64,000 nt of DNA from Ligustrum vulgare (Eukaryota > Streptophyta > Magnoliopsida > Lamiales > Oleaceae), in assembly GCA_963555705.1 (NCBI GenBank), contig OY743169.1, positions 10,044,014 to 10,108,013 on the forward strand, given 5' to 3'. Both the position numbers and the translations under genes were made by a program. Every line of letters begins with the position of its first letter. Positions within the stretch are counted from its first letter, which is position 1. Below, piece by piece: positions 36,901 to 47,600 of this stretch. Below the pieces are notes generated by a model that was not told the origin of the DNA, made no database searches, and saw only the letters and a program-made list of their open reading frames with translations.

Positions 36901-39900
36901 AGCACTTTTAGTTGAAATGAAAACACTTGTACTAATTTTGAATCTTGCAATTTCATATTTGTTATGTGGGTGAACTTTCAATAGACTTATGTACAGTTGT
37001 CATGTGTCGTAATTTATGTAGTGTGAAGCTTGAAGAACTTAATGTTGCCTATGTTATATTCTGCAGGGTATTAGATTGCTTCTTAAGGCTCATTTTCATT
37101 ACAAATGAGTAAGCTTGGTTGGTCTTATGAATGTTTACAATACTTTGTAGGTCAACTATTCTCAAGGACAAGATATAATATTTTATTTACCTTATTAATA
37201 CGAGTTAATTCTAAAGGAAAAGCATTTATATTTTTCCTTTTATCGAATAGTTTCTACTTTATGGAGTTAGAAATTTTATAGCAGTGCTCTGATTTTTATT
37301 TCTTAAGCTTATTTGGGTTTTATTAATTGGAAGATTTGCAGCCTTCTACCCTCCCTATAATTTTTATGATTCCCCTTGTTATAGCAAGCAAGAGATATTT
37401 ATTAGTTATTAGACTAAATTTTAGAAGAGAAGTCTTTCTAGGAGAGAACAATTATATTTTTGATTGATATTGAAGGTTTTTTCTTCACACAAACCCATAC
37501 TTTGTTTTGCCACGATGTTGTATATGATGAGCTTATGCAGATATGTTTGTGGCATGAATCTCTTTATTTCAGCATTCTTTTTATTGATCTTACTTAATAA
37601 ATGTGTAGATGTTAGTTTATGTTTGAATTGTAGTTTATAATAATCCTGTTGTGATTCCCTTAATGAAGGAAGATGGTTAGCTTTTCAGCATAATTACTAC
37701 TCATTAAAAAGCGAAAACAATCTATTAATGTCCAAATTTGCATTTATGCATGCATGAATCCACCAGGATGCGTCAGGAGGCTAATTCAATTTTACAAGGG
37801 TTGTCAATGGAGATCAACTTGCCAGGAAAACCAAGATCACAATTTTCTTGAAGGATGATCAGGTAAATAACTTTTCTAATTATTCGATTCTATATTTGAT
37901 TTACCTCAATGTGTTGATGTTGGAGTGAATACAAGTTACAACTGGAAGATTTGTGGCGTTTTAAGTAGAAATATGTGTTTGATAAGCATCACAAAATTGC
38001 GTTTTAAGTAGAAATATTTGTTTTGCTTCATTTTTTGTCATAAAAGACCGAGTCTCAACTACATTTCATTCTACATTCATCCGCGCTACTTCTTCCCTTC
38101 TTCATTACATTTCAAAACTAGAATTTGAATAAAAAAATTAAGTGCATCCCAGAAGCTTATAATGATGAAGAAACTAAAAATGCATAAAAATTTACAGTTG
38201 CATTACCCGACCATGTGAAAACCATCACAAGTACATCAAACCCATTTGTGAAACATTGTCTAAAACTTTGGCAGAGCTCCTCTTATGGTTACGCTCGTGG
38301 CTCGATTCTTGTTGCTGGTGCTATTTTTGTAACCTTTGTTTCATCTTTCTTATTTTCTTTGGTATTTTTAAGTTTTTGCTCTGAAATTATTCATGAGGTA
38401 AGAACCTTCCATTATGTCTTGAGGGAGTAATAATAAGTCCTGTTGACTTTTCTTTTTAAAAGTTTATGAACAAATTAAAGGGCATATGGTTTATTGTCAT
38501 TGATTTTTGTTATTCAGTTTCGTGATGCTATGGATTGGCATATGTGTTTGCCATGTGTTTGTAGGAATTATATTGAGAAGCAGTTAATATCATTTATTCA
38601 GGATGAGAAGGGCAGATAAAACACATATTGGGGACCTGGATGTTATTGTAGTTACGTGTGTTTTAGGTCGTGCAATTGTCATTAAGGAAAACAAGCAATT
38701 TGTTGGAAATATAGAGCAATTGACTTTGAGACTGTTTAATATTGTTTTTGTTATAGTCCCCTTTGTCTTTGATCCCAATTATCAGAATAAGTTGTAATGC
38801 AATCCTAGCCATTGATTTGTACTGTGATTGATTTTTTTCAAATGTATATACAAACAATATTGTTTTATGTTCTTTAAATTAATCACATGGAATTGATACC
38901 ATAAATTATTCCCTAATTTTAACACATCAAATTGAAACAATAAATTATATTTCAATCTTAATGTGTACAAACAAATAATTATTTTTTTTATTACTAATTT
39001 CACGCGAATAAGCACAAATATAAATCGCTTCGTGCAACGCACGTAAATATTACTAGTATATAATATATAATTATGATTGATTGATTAAATTATATGATTT
39101 CTATAAATATAAATGATTAATTAAAGTACATTTCTATGTATATGTATGTAAATATATGTAAAATTTATGATTAGGCAAAATTATAGTGAGAGGAATTACC
39201 AATTTACATATATATATATGCTAAATCTATATAAATAAAATGACAACATTTGATTAAGAAATCAATTCTTTTTAGAATAGAAAGTCTCATGCTTTCAAGA
39301 TGGAATCATTCTACTAATTGAAAGCTACTTATTAGTCACGTCATTCTCCACCTATAAATATACTCATCACTAAAGCACATTTCATGCACAACAAGGACTC
39401 ATGCACATTTACAGACACACAAAGTTCTTTTCACATCCTTGTATAAAAGAAAATATTTTATTCAAGACTTTTCAACTTCCTTCAATTGTCTCCATATCGT
39501 CTTCAAATTATCAAGGTAAGCGTAGTAGTACAAATTGTACTTACAATGTTTGAATTATGGAATCCAAGTTATGAATACGATATGGGCCCTATATATTACG
39601 ATAAGAGGACCAGAGTTCGGTAGCGCTACACACGAGAATTATGATCACCTATGTTCGACTTATAATTCTCGTGTCTCCCTATGTATGTTATAATCTTATG
39701 TAATGCACGGGAATTATGGTCACCAAGTTCGACTTTTAGTTTCCGTGGCTCCCTTATGTACTTTACAAATTTCCAAATTTAAATATGAATTATGATTTAT
39801 ATGCCTCACTTATTGAGATTTTATCTCACCGTTTATGGTTTTCCCATTTTCAAGTAATTGAGGTTTCAAAGTTGGAGTCTGGTGGTATAATCAAGAAAAT

Positions 39901-42449
39901 ATGATTGTGAATTTCAAAATAAAGCATTGATGTTTATGATTAAGTATTGTTTCTTAATCTTTTTTTAAATGTAAGGATAATTATCTTTTATAAAAGATTT
40001 ATTTTATGACGCGTATTTAACGATTCAAATAGAAAAATGTTGGATCGTTACACTACCTATTTAATTCAATAGTATGATTGGTTGAGGCAAAAGAACTTCA
40101 TCAAATTACATGTGGATATTTTAGTTTAAAAAAAAAGTTCCGCCTCAGCGCCTTTAGCCCGCCTCAAGCTGAGGAACTGGAAAAATGTCTCGATACCCTT
40201 TTATCTTAAGGGTTGAGTGAGGCTTACCCCTCGACTGATTGAGGTTTACGCCTCGAGGCATATACCTCATTTAAAAGGCGTGTGCCTCACAAGGCCCTCC
40301 ACTTTTTAAAACAAAAAATTCACATAATTTGCATATCTAATTTAATCAATTTTTATGTTAAAACCTAAATTTGTTATTTATTTTGTTATAAATAAAAGTA
40401 AAAAATTTAAACTAATCATAAAAAGGGGGAAAATGTATAGATTCTTTGTTTGACTTGAATTGCTACTTCTCTTTAAGATACTTAGCCCTTGTTTGGTCTC
40501 GAAATTTTTTTACTTTCCTCAAAACTCATTTTCAACTACATATTTTTATAGGACTCACTACTTTCACACTTTTCAACCTGTTTTTAACCACACATTCTCC
40601 AAAAAATCTAAATTTCCTTCAAAATATCTCACACCAAAAGAGTTCTTAATAATTTGTTGTTTTAAAGATATTTACATTTTGTTTATGTTATTGAATGTTT
40701 ATTTTTATATATTTCTAGATTTTTACTAAGTTTTTTTGTTCACAATGAGGCTTATGCCTTAAAGCGCCTCGAAACTTACGTCTTGCCTAACGAAAGGAAA
40801 ACGCCTCAATACCTGTTTCTAGGGGTGGGCGTTTTGGTTATTGAAGGAATCGGAACCGAACCAAAATTTTAGGTTCGATTTCAGTTCCAGTTCTCAAAAA
40901 CCGAATTATTTCGGTTCCAATTTGGTTTTGGTTATTTTTCGGTTCTTTTATTAAAAAATTCAACTTTGAGCAAACGTAAAAATGTGTGCAAAAAATAAAT
41001 AAGTGTTGAGTCAAAATTTCCCAAACGAATCCATCCATGTAGTAAAATATTCAAATTGAATATATTCAGGTTCTAAAGATACTAAATACAGTTATAATAT
41101 TCTGTATATTCCCAGTAGCAACCAGAAATGTATGATTTTCTGTTGTTCTATCTACTACTTATGTTGGAATGCCCAGATCATCCAGACTAAAAAAATGATA
41201 ATGATGACATAAAGACACATTTACCATAACATAAAATCATTTAGGTAATTTGAACCTAGATATACTTCGAAGATAGCAAACGATTTCTAATGAACTCTTA
41301 TCTCAGACTTCCATGTAAAACCACAATTCACTAATGTACCTCCACAAAAATAGTCACATACATGTCAAACCACACATCCTTCCTAAAATTAGTTCAGAAA
41401 TATCCACACAACTGTTATTGTCTTAATTTGTAAATACTGCACCAAAAAAATGCACTGAACCAGTGCGAGTGAGAAACTAGACATCCAATCTTCTAAAATT
41501 GGTGCAAAAAATTTCATATAAGATGCAACACGATATAAACAATTCTACAATTATCATAATATATCTAACTAAGATGGATTTGTACACTATCTTGTAAAGC
41601 AACACAAAATGTCAAAAGTGTCAAGTGGACTTAATTTTTAAATTAAGAATGTTCGGTTCTCGGTTTAGTTTTCGGTTTTCAAGTAGGAACCGATGGATTT
41701 TCGGTTCTCCATTTTTCGATTTCGGTTATTATTTTTCTCCTAAAGAATCGATTGGTTTCCCTTTTTTTGTCCGGTTCTGGTTCGGTTATCTCGGTTCGGG
41801 TTTTTTTGTCCACCCCTACCCGTTTCTGCTTTTTTAAATTATGATTTTACTGTAAATAGTAGGAGATGCTGAACTACTACATTTTTTAGTGAAACTAGTA
41901 GAAAAAAGATAGATGAGCAAGACTGAAGCTTAATTGGTTAACTGCCCCCACTGTAGACATAGTCTGATAGTCAGTAAGACAATAGGTAAGTTATCCATGT
42001 TTTCACAGTTATACCCAATTGCCTCGTGAATTCTCGCTAGCACATTGTGGAAGGTTGGGCGCATTAAAGAACCATATCAAATTTGTTTAATACTGCAGCT
42101 ACCTAAACATATAACATATGGAAAATCACAGGTAGTACAAAGTCCGCACCTTGCCAAGTGATTGTGCAGAATAGCGAATGTGCAATGAACGGCCTCGAAG
42201 ATCAGAACACGTACGTCCATCTAGTTCCTTCAACGCTGCTTGTGCACTACTTTCCTCATGATAGGAGACAATAACACGAGTGCCGCTCTCATCAGCTGCA
42301 TAAACTCCCTTGACTTCACCATATGTACCAAACACTGACATGATAGTGTCAAATGAAAGTCCAACTGCAGGCCCACAGTTCGCCACATAAAGGTTGGGAC
42401 TTGACTCACCATCCCCTCTGTTGGGACGTGTGAATCTTGGCAAACCCAT
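27973..42449 (-). CDS. ALKBH8: ALKBH8-like tRNA wobble-uridine hydroxylase (RRM + AlkB), 7 coding exons
   Basis: Coding exons on the minus strand: 42150-42449, 29887-29988, 29694-29780, 29448-29573, 29023-29313, 28355-28420, 27973-28029. Each is a whole number of codons with GT/AG borders; total 342 residues. Exon 1 carries an RRM (about residues 18-97, NLYVANCG and GVYAADESGTRVIVSY). The 2-oxoglutarate/Fe(II) domain follows: iron ligands H218 and D220 (SPHIDTHSAF) and H296 (YAWHHYIPHH), 2OG-binding arginines in RRGSRRVS (about 312-317), and a Cys cluster PCQCKFPQYC at the end. ALKBH8 hydroxylates mcm5U at tRNA position 34; the methyltransferase fused in animals is absent, as in plants. The intron between exon 1 and exon 2 is 12.2 kb and full of transposons, yet no exon is damaged. 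Confidence 0.92.
30640..31050 (+). other. CT-rich 5'UTR/promoter-like segment inside the Helitron
   Basis: Composition changes sharply to CT/CG-rich sequence (ccgcttccttccctctgtcg, ctcctcgccgg), typical of a plant 5' leader and first intron. It probably derives from a captured gene that I cannot identify; no protein similarity is recognised in any frame. Confidence 0.35.
31900..32936. mobile_element. Harbinger-like non-autonomous element A
   Basis: 1037 bp with terminal inverted repeats GGCTGCGTTCTCTTTG, flanked by TTA (31897-31899 and 32937-32939). Long subterminal regions are rich in TTTTCGAAAA and GCGTTTTCC motifs. It has no coding capacity. Confidence 0.75.
32940..33782. mobile_element. 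Harbinger-like element B, abutting A
   Basis: Begins GGTGGCGTTCTGTTTG directly after the shared TTA and ends with CAAAGAGAACAGGGAC followed by tag. Its left about 170 bp is a close inverted copy of the right end of element A, so A and B share a large palindrome centred on about 32938. Confidence 0.65.
35270..36177 (+). pseudogene. Plastid soluble inorganic pyrophosphatase gene fragment in the Helitron
   Basis: Pieces of an N-terminal region: FRFKNNVQKRLLFTCHSIYNPHVQ (about 35327-35400, transit peptide end), then in a shifted frame ETLDYRVFFVDNSGKK up to a donor at about 35467. After an intron with acceptor gatgtgcag, 36022-36175 reads ISPWHDKPLRLGNNIFNFIV, then EIPKE, a stop, SAKMEVVIDELYTPIKQ. 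This follows plant chloroplast family I pyrophosphatase (PPA6 type), which hydrolyses PPi in plastids. The in-frame TAA, the frameshift and the missing catalytic Asp region make it a dead fragment. The retained intron shows DNA-level capture. Confidence 0.75.
37765..37862 (+). other. Unassigned exon-like segment in the Helitron
   Basis: A short non-AT-rich stretch (accaggatgcgtcaggaggc ... aaggatgatcag) ends in a good donor, cag/gtaaat. No protein family recognised. It may be another captured exon. Confidence 0.3.
38198..38330 (+). pseudogene. SpoU-type tRNA/rRNA methyltransferase gene fragment in the Helitron
   Basis: After an acceptor-like ttacag the frame reads LPDHVKTITSTSNPFVKHCL and KLWQSSSYGYARGSILVAGA. 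This looks like the start of the substrate-binding region of plant SpoU/TrmH-family 2'-O-methyltransferases (ITS-SNP-VK---KL---S-YR-----LV-G). Only about 43 residues remain and the SAM-binding knot domain is absent. The assignment rests on this motif alone. Confidence 0.55.
39025..39056 (+). repeat. Helitron 3' terminal hairpin and CTAG
   Basis: CGTGC-AAC-GCACG stem-loop (about 39031-39043), then AT-rich spacer, ending CTAG. Confidence 0.8.
39280..39930. other. LTR-like sequence right of the Helitron
   Basis: CCTATAAATA near 39352 followed by a leader-like stretch, two related blocks (cgagaattatgatcacctatgttcgac and cgggaattatggtcaccaagttcgac), then cctcacttattgagattttatctcacc and ttttcccattttcaagtaa. 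This resembles a gypsy LTR, possibly solo and decayed. No matching second LTR is seen. Confidence 0.35.
40135..40819. repeat. Dispersed GCCTC-rich repeat, copy 2
   Basis: Aligns by eye with copy 1 (22190-23255): GTTCCGCC..., cccgcctcaagctgagga, gcgtgtgcctcacaa, then an AT-rich middle, then ttgttcacaatgaggcttatgcctt. It is interrupted at its end by the hAT element at 40820. Confidence 0.65.
40820..41818. mobile_element. hAT-type non-autonomous element, 999 bp
   Basis: TIRs TAGGGGTGGGC and, inverted, TAGGGGTGGAC, flanked by 8-bp near-identical duplications CCTGTTTC (40812-40819) and CCCGTTTC (41819-41826). Subterminal zones are packed with CGGTTC / GAACCG motifs. No transposase frame. Confidence 0.8.
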
Positions 42450-42570
42450 TAGTTAAATACTGGACCAACAAGGGAAAAAAAAAAAAAACCTCATTTGCCA
42501 ATTGCTATTATCAAGGAACTTCAGAAGAGAGACAATCCTTGACATACAAAAAAAAAAAATACAAGCTAAG

Positions 42571-42749
42571 TGTGTGTTTGGTATTGTTTAAAAAATAGTT
42601 TTTTTGAAATGAATAGTAATTTTTAGGAGAATAGATGGTTAAGATTTGATTGAAATGTCAAATATTGCGGACTTGACTTTTAATAGATGGTTGAGATTCA
42701 ATACTGTAGAAAAAAGAGAAAAATTTAAAGAATACCAAACAAATGCTCA
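42571..42749. mobile_element. Tourist-like MITE, diverged copy in the ALKBH8 leader intron
   Basis: Ends GTGTGTTTGGTATTG and, inverted, GAGCATTTGTTTGGTATTC, with the family body (ggacttgacttttaatagatgg, ttgagatt). The target duplication is not clear. Confidence 0.5.
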
Positions 42750-43796
42750 ATCTTATTTCTAATGAATGTCTTGTTGGATTTGAGTCATTTTTCTCCACTC
42801 CAATTGACTCGAAGTACCTCATGAAAGGCCAAATGGAAACATAATATTTGGAAACCAAATTTAACTACTTTAATCACAAACCTGAGGATTTATTCCAGTA
42901 AAAAGAAAGACCATTAAATCAAACTTATCCAAGACAGAATGTAACAGGATAGTAAATGAAGGTTCACATAAACATAGCAAGTAGGGAAAATTTCTATCAA
43001 AAGCCCAATATCCACAAAATTTTAGTATCATAGCTGAATGCTCATTGCATTAGCATCCTGAGCCAAGTGCTTAAAATACATTCAAAATTGATTTATTTGT
43101 TTACAATGTAATTAGAGTTTAAAGAAGCTATGGACTCCAATCTTGAGCAGCAAGTGAAAAATACCACAAAATTTATAGAGTTCAGAAAAGTTCGAGTTCA
43201 AATGACGCTGTTTCTTTCAATCTTATTACAGTGAATGGTAATCTGTCAACATACCACGAAATTTATAGATTTCAGAAAAAAATTTAGTTCAAATGACGCT
43301 GCTTCTTTCAATCTTATAACAGTGAATGATAATCTGTCAACAGATAGTTAGATTTAAATTGGAAAAGGAAAAAATTTCTTCAGAAGCTAATGACTTTTCG
43401 TTTTACCCTAACAAAGATGGATACGACAGCAAAAGGTTACAATTTCCAAATTAGAGGTACAGTTGCAAAAAAAGTCGAATAGTATTTGCAAAGAACGAGA
43501 AATGAAGCGCCCATAATGCATCTGACTGCAATATAAAGAAAATTCTACCATCTATGTAATTCCCAGGAGCTTTTTATGGACCCATAATATTCTTCATTCA
43601 ATCTTTGGAGTTTCGGTTTCACATAATAATAATAAAAAAAAAAGAAGCCAAACAACAACAAATCCACCGATTTCTTCAATGTCCTAATCCCTTTTCTTTC
43701 TTTCTTTTCTATTTTCTATGTCGGGAGGAGAATTTGCTCTCTCTTCTCTCACACATAACACATACTTATTCTCGTAGCATAAATGGAGATTGGTAC

Positions 43797-43870
43797 CTGA
43801 AGAAGCTCCAGAAGCAGTTTGCAGAAGCAATCGACACGGGCAGCGGAGGCTCAAGCAATGTCTAATTCGC
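43797..43870 (-). other. Probable 5' untranslated exon of the ALKBH8-like gene
   Basis: On the minus strand the sequence ends CTTCTTCAG followed by gtacc (donor at 43796). A polypyrimidine tract and ccag acceptor sit just upstream of the ATG (exon resumes at 42459). A 1.3-kb intron in the leader is thus likely. The upper end is approximate. Confidence 0.5.
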
Positions 43871-44029
43871 TTTGCAACCTTTTTCTCTTTGAATTTTTTA
43901 TTACCTTATTTTTTTTCAAAATTTATTTTCAACCACATATTATATCTATAAAATAATTTACAAATAAATTCTCTATTTTTAAATGAGCTTTACTCAAAAT
44001 TTATTATTAGGTCTCAAACCGGGGACTTA

Positions 44030-44204
44030 GTGCCTGTTTGGTAATGTGAAATTTTTTAATTTTTGTAGTTTTTTTTGGTTTTCTTATGAATGTATAGTTT
44101 AAAAATGTTTAAAAAGTCAAAAATAGTGGATTTGACTAAGAATGAATGGTTGAGATTGAGTTTAAAAAATTGTGGTAAAAATTTTAACACTACCAAACGA
44201 GCTC
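44030..44204. mobile_element. Tourist-like MITE, copy 4
   Basis: 175 bp flanked by TTA (44027-44029 and 44205-44207). TIRs GTGCCTGTTTGGTAATG and, inverted, GAGCTCGTTTGGTAGTG. The body matches copies 1-3 (gacttgactaagaat, tggttgagattgag). Confidence 0.75.
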
Positions 44205-44207
44205 TTA

Positions 44208-45275
44208 ATTGCAATGAAAGGTTCTTACATTTGCTTATTATTGCACCATAAATAATAAACAATACATTTCTTAAAATCAATTTTTAATTACATACATTTC
44301 TTTGAATCACTTTTTAACTATATATTTTATTTCAAAAATATCACATTCCTTATTTATAAATTTTTTTATCAAATAAATGAAAATGATCAACTAGTACATC
44401 ATTCTAGATTGAGAATATTTTACTTATGCCCCCAATATTATGTTAACGTGTTTTGAAATAAAAGATACATTTTTCAACTTTTATAATTGATATTTCGTCT
44501 TGTTGGATTTAGTTGAAAACAATTTTTTAATAGATTTTAATGATAGTAATGAAGTAAGGTTAAGAAATTGATAAAAGTTATGAATCCTATAAAATATATG
44601 ATTGAAAATGGGTTTAAAATGAATAATTTTTTTGAAAATAAGTACAAAACAAAGAGTTTATATACATATTTGAAAAAATAAGGGACAAATAAATACTAAC
44701 AAAATTTAAGGTAACTATATTGATACAAAAAAATTCTTACAACATCATCAAATTTTAGTATTACAATTTCATACATTTTTCTCTATTAATTTTGAATCAC
44801 ACATTTTTAAAAAATTATTATTTCAAAATACATTATCTCAAATAATCTAATTAAAATAGGTTTCAAACAAGCACTAAAGAATCCTAACTTCTATTTATTG
44901 TCATGTGCGAGTCCTTGACTCTTTTTTTTTTCACTTATTAAAAAATTTATTTTAACCACATATTTTTTCAAAAAAATAATATTATACTTAAATTATATAA
45001 AAAAATCTTACATTTTTAACCACATATATATTTAAAAAAAGAAAAATCATTATTCTGAAATCTATTAACCTCAAAAATGGGGCAAAGGATTTATTAATAC
45101 TATTGTGTTAACCTTCTATTAATCAATATATTTTGACTATGTTGAATATTTTTTTTATGTTCTATTAAGAGTGAATAGCTCCTCAATACCTGATATTCTC
45201 ACAAAGAAAAAAAGAAAAGAAAAGGTGCGAATAGAAAAATTTACTCTCAAATTTTTTAAATAAAATAATAATAAT
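44208..45275. other. AT-rich intergenic DNA
   Basis: Very AT-rich, several ttcaaaaaaat...atttttaacca-like fragments of old repeats, no gene seen. It ends in aataataataat, the target of the LTR element insertion. Confidence 0.4.
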
Positions 45276-46017
45276 TGATCGGTATATTTTTTGTCATTTC
45301 ATTATTAGAATATTACTTGATCATGGAAATTTAAAGTTGTCCTAAAATAGGCCGGGTAATTGGAATATAAGTAGATCGGCCCTTCCTGATAATATGACCG
45401 GCTTATGTGCCCGACCTGATATTACCCGATCTCCGATTCATTTGTCTTTAAGGGCGATCTAAATGTCCGGGCTAGCCTTCCCACAGAGGTCGGGTTCTCC
45501 CGACCTCATCAAAAAATCTCATTCATGATAGGATATATGGTCGGCCTGTCCCAGCCACGTCACGCTTAGAAGCCTAACATAGATAGGACTTCGAACCTTC
45601 TTCATTAATTGGCTTCATTCATGGACCTCATTCTTGGGCCTCCATAACAAGACATATCTTATGAGGAAACCTCCTAAAAAAGGGAAACTCTATTCTTTTA
45701 AGGATAGAATTCTCCTTAAAAGGTAAGTTTAAATCAAAAAAACTCCTTCTTCAATTAAAGAATGTTATGGGCTTTTTTCAGCCCTATAAATACAACTCTT
45801 TTGATCACATATATTCATTAAATATTCTTTACGTTTTTCCAGATATATATTCTCTCTCTATTTTTCTCCAGAATACTAATTCTCACACCAGAGAGGCGAC
45901 GGGGAGAATCCTCCTCGCCTTTTTGCAGGTTATCCAAGGCGACTTCATTCATTTTTTTCAGAAATCAAGCATCACCAGATCCTGTCACTTCAATGTTATG
46001 ATTTTTTTACGGCATCA
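45276..46017 (+). repeat. 5' LTR (742 bp)
   Basis: Starts TGATCGGTATA and ends GGCATCA (TG...CA). Internal promoter-like CCTATAAATAC near 45783. Aligns over its whole length with the 3' LTR, with scattered substitutions and a short extra segment near 45485 (aggtcgggttctcccgacct). Confidence 0.88.
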
Positions 46018-46036
46018 ATTGGCGCCGTCTGTGGGA
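46018..46036 (+). promoter_or_regulatory. Primer binding site
   Basis: aTTGGCGCCGTCTGTGGGAA directly after the 5' LTR. TGGCGCC is the usual PBS start in plant gypsy-like elements. The primer tRNA was not determined. Confidence 0.65.
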
Positions 46037-46869
46037 ACTCGATCAAAAAATCATGTTGTCCAAAGATCGATTTCAAAATAAATAAAAACTCAGAAAATTC
46101 CGACTATAGAAAATGTCTCCATCTCTATCTTTCACACGGTCCAATCACATAAACAAGATAAAGCATATAGATGACTATAAATGTTGAAATTTATCCCTAC
46201 ACTTTTTAATTGCCAAAACTTCCTCCAATCCACAAAGTTCCCCAGTCATCCTCTTCAAATCATAGAATTTGTCTTCACCGCCGCATCGCTCCAAGTCTCG
46301 ATGGCCGCCCCGGAATTATTCTTATCGGGCTCATGAATCTTAGCTACAATTATTCAGTGGCCTAAAAGAAATGCTCGTAGGGGAACAGAAGAAAACTGTG
46401 AGCTGCTGTTTTTCCCCAAGGTCTTCCTGCCGAAGAAGATGACTCACTGCCAGCTACCGTAAGTAAGTAAACCTCCGACGAACGCAATAAAGAGCACTCA
46501 TTTAAACAACTGTCACCAAAATTGGGGGAAAGACTCACTCAGCCATGATCCCGGACTACCGCAGTCTTACAAGGAGGACTCACCCGACGATCTCCATCAA
46601 GAATGCAATGAAGACCCAATTTCCTTTCCCCCTTTTCTTCCCCATCTTCGAAACCTTATCATCGCTCTCAGCAAATTTTTGTTTCTGCGAGGGGAGAGAG
46701 AAGTTGTGGCAAAGAGAGGAGAGGTCTTTGGTGCTAGAATTTTTTCGAGGAGAGTGGAAATTCCAAGTTAGGGATGTGTTTTCTGATAGTACTCATGTGA
46801 TTAAGGTTCTTTAGCCATCTCATCCAAAAACTAAAGCTGCTAAGACAGAGGTTAATTTCTAAGATCGTC

Positions 46870-47055
46870 ATGGATTCCCCTCAGTCAGTGGTGTCACCAT
46901 TCAAAAGCTCCACTGTTTTTTCCAAGAAGCAGAACATCAATCTTTTTGCAGAGAACCCCAACTATTTATCAAGGGTAATCACTCTTCAAAGAAAGGAAAT
47001 TATAATTTGTAACATTGAAGACTTCTTCGGTATTCTAGAAGTTTATATAAATCAG
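46870..47055 (+). pseudogene. Captured N-terminal fragment of a C2-domain-like protein
   Basis: MDSPQSVVSPFKSSTVFSKK is followed by ITLQRKEIIICNIEDFFGIL and EVYINQ. This resembles the start of plant C2-domain (calcium-dependent lipid-binding) proteins, where a short leader precedes a GVLEVYIHQARD-type C2 strand. The frame then passes without a stop into carboxypeptidase sequence, giving a chimera. A Ser-rich piece near 47755-47880 (SGSVSTNVTPSASLRLSSQS) may be a later part of the same protein, which would mean the carboxypeptidase was inserted into it; this is inference. Confidence 0.45.
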
Positions 47056-47600
47056 GTTAGGTTACAGCTAATGACAAAAAACAAAGAGCACTATTTTTAC
47101 TATTTTGTTAAGGCAGAAAAGGATCCTTCTTCAAATCCTCTAGTCTTATAGCTGAATGGAGGACCTGGCTGCTCCTCTATTGGAGTTGGGGGATTTCCTA
47201 AAAATGGACCTTTAAGACCAAATAGACAATTTCTTGATAGAAATAAGTATAGCTAGAACAGAGAAGCAAACATGATGTATTTGGATACACCAATTGGAGT
47301 TAGGTTCTCTTATTCAACTAATATCTCAGAACACAGGGCTGTGAACGATGAGATTTCTGCCAAGTATAATTTGTTTTTTCTTGTAACGATGGTTCCTCAA
47401 ATTTCCCCAGCATGCTCATAGTCCCTTGTTTATAACCGGGGAAAGTTACGCTGGTCACCATTTACCTCAACTTTCCGAACTAATGATCAAATTCAATGAA
47501 AAGGAAAAGGTGTTCGAACTAAAAGGACTTGCACTGGGAAATCCACTTTTAGATTTTTGCCACTGATTGGAATTCTAGAGCTGAGTACTTCCGGTATCCC
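47056..47600 (+). pseudogene. Captured intronless serine carboxypeptidase-like (SCPL, S10) fragment
   Basis: Reads HYFYYFVKAEKDPSSNPLVL, stop, LNGGPGCSSIGVG, RPN-QFLDRNKYS, stop, NREANMMYLDTPIGVRFSYS, then after frameshifts TGESYAGHHLPQLSELMIKF and GLALGNPLLDF-TDWNSRAEYF. These are the conserved S10 motifs in order, including the catalytic serine motif GESYAG. Both internal stops sit where the family has Trp (TGG to TAG). Plant SCPL genes have many introns, but none interrupts this 540-bp stretch, so the source was a spliced RNA. The Asp and His of the triad are missing. Confidence 0.8.

Larger units (their letters stand above)
30517..39056 (+). mobile_element. Helitron with captured gene fragments (inside ALKBH8 large intron)
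   Basis: The 5' end TCCCTACTATATATAAAATC follows an A (30516). The 3' end is ATCGCTTCGTGC then AACGCACG and, 8 bp later, CTAG at 39053-39056 followed by T. The hairpin CGTGC-AAC-GCACG plus CTRR, and insertion between A and T, are Helitron hallmarks; it makes no target duplication. A second 5'-like end at 36847 shares the 3' end. No Rep/helicase or RPA gene is visible, so it is non-autonomous. Contents in order: a 5'UTR-like CT-rich stretch, two Harbinger-like elements, pyrophosphatase exons and a SpoU-type exon. Confidence 0.75.
36847..39056 (+). mobile_element. Inner Helitron or alternative 5' terminus sharing the 3' end
   Basis: 36847 begins TCCCTACTATATATAAAATC followed by aagttccaaaattactattcat. 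This is clearly homologous to the 5' end at 30517 (aacttctaattttactattcat). Either a 2.2-kb Helitron whose host was an older Helitron, or a duplicated 5' end. The base before it is T, not the expected A, which weakens the independent-insertion reading. Confidence 0.5.

Noticed and set aside
45767..46081. Frames MGFFQPYKYNSF... in both LTRs (also 53289-53633)
   Set aside because: They lie in the LTR transcription-start region, are conserved only because the LTRs are duplicates, and match no gag or other family.
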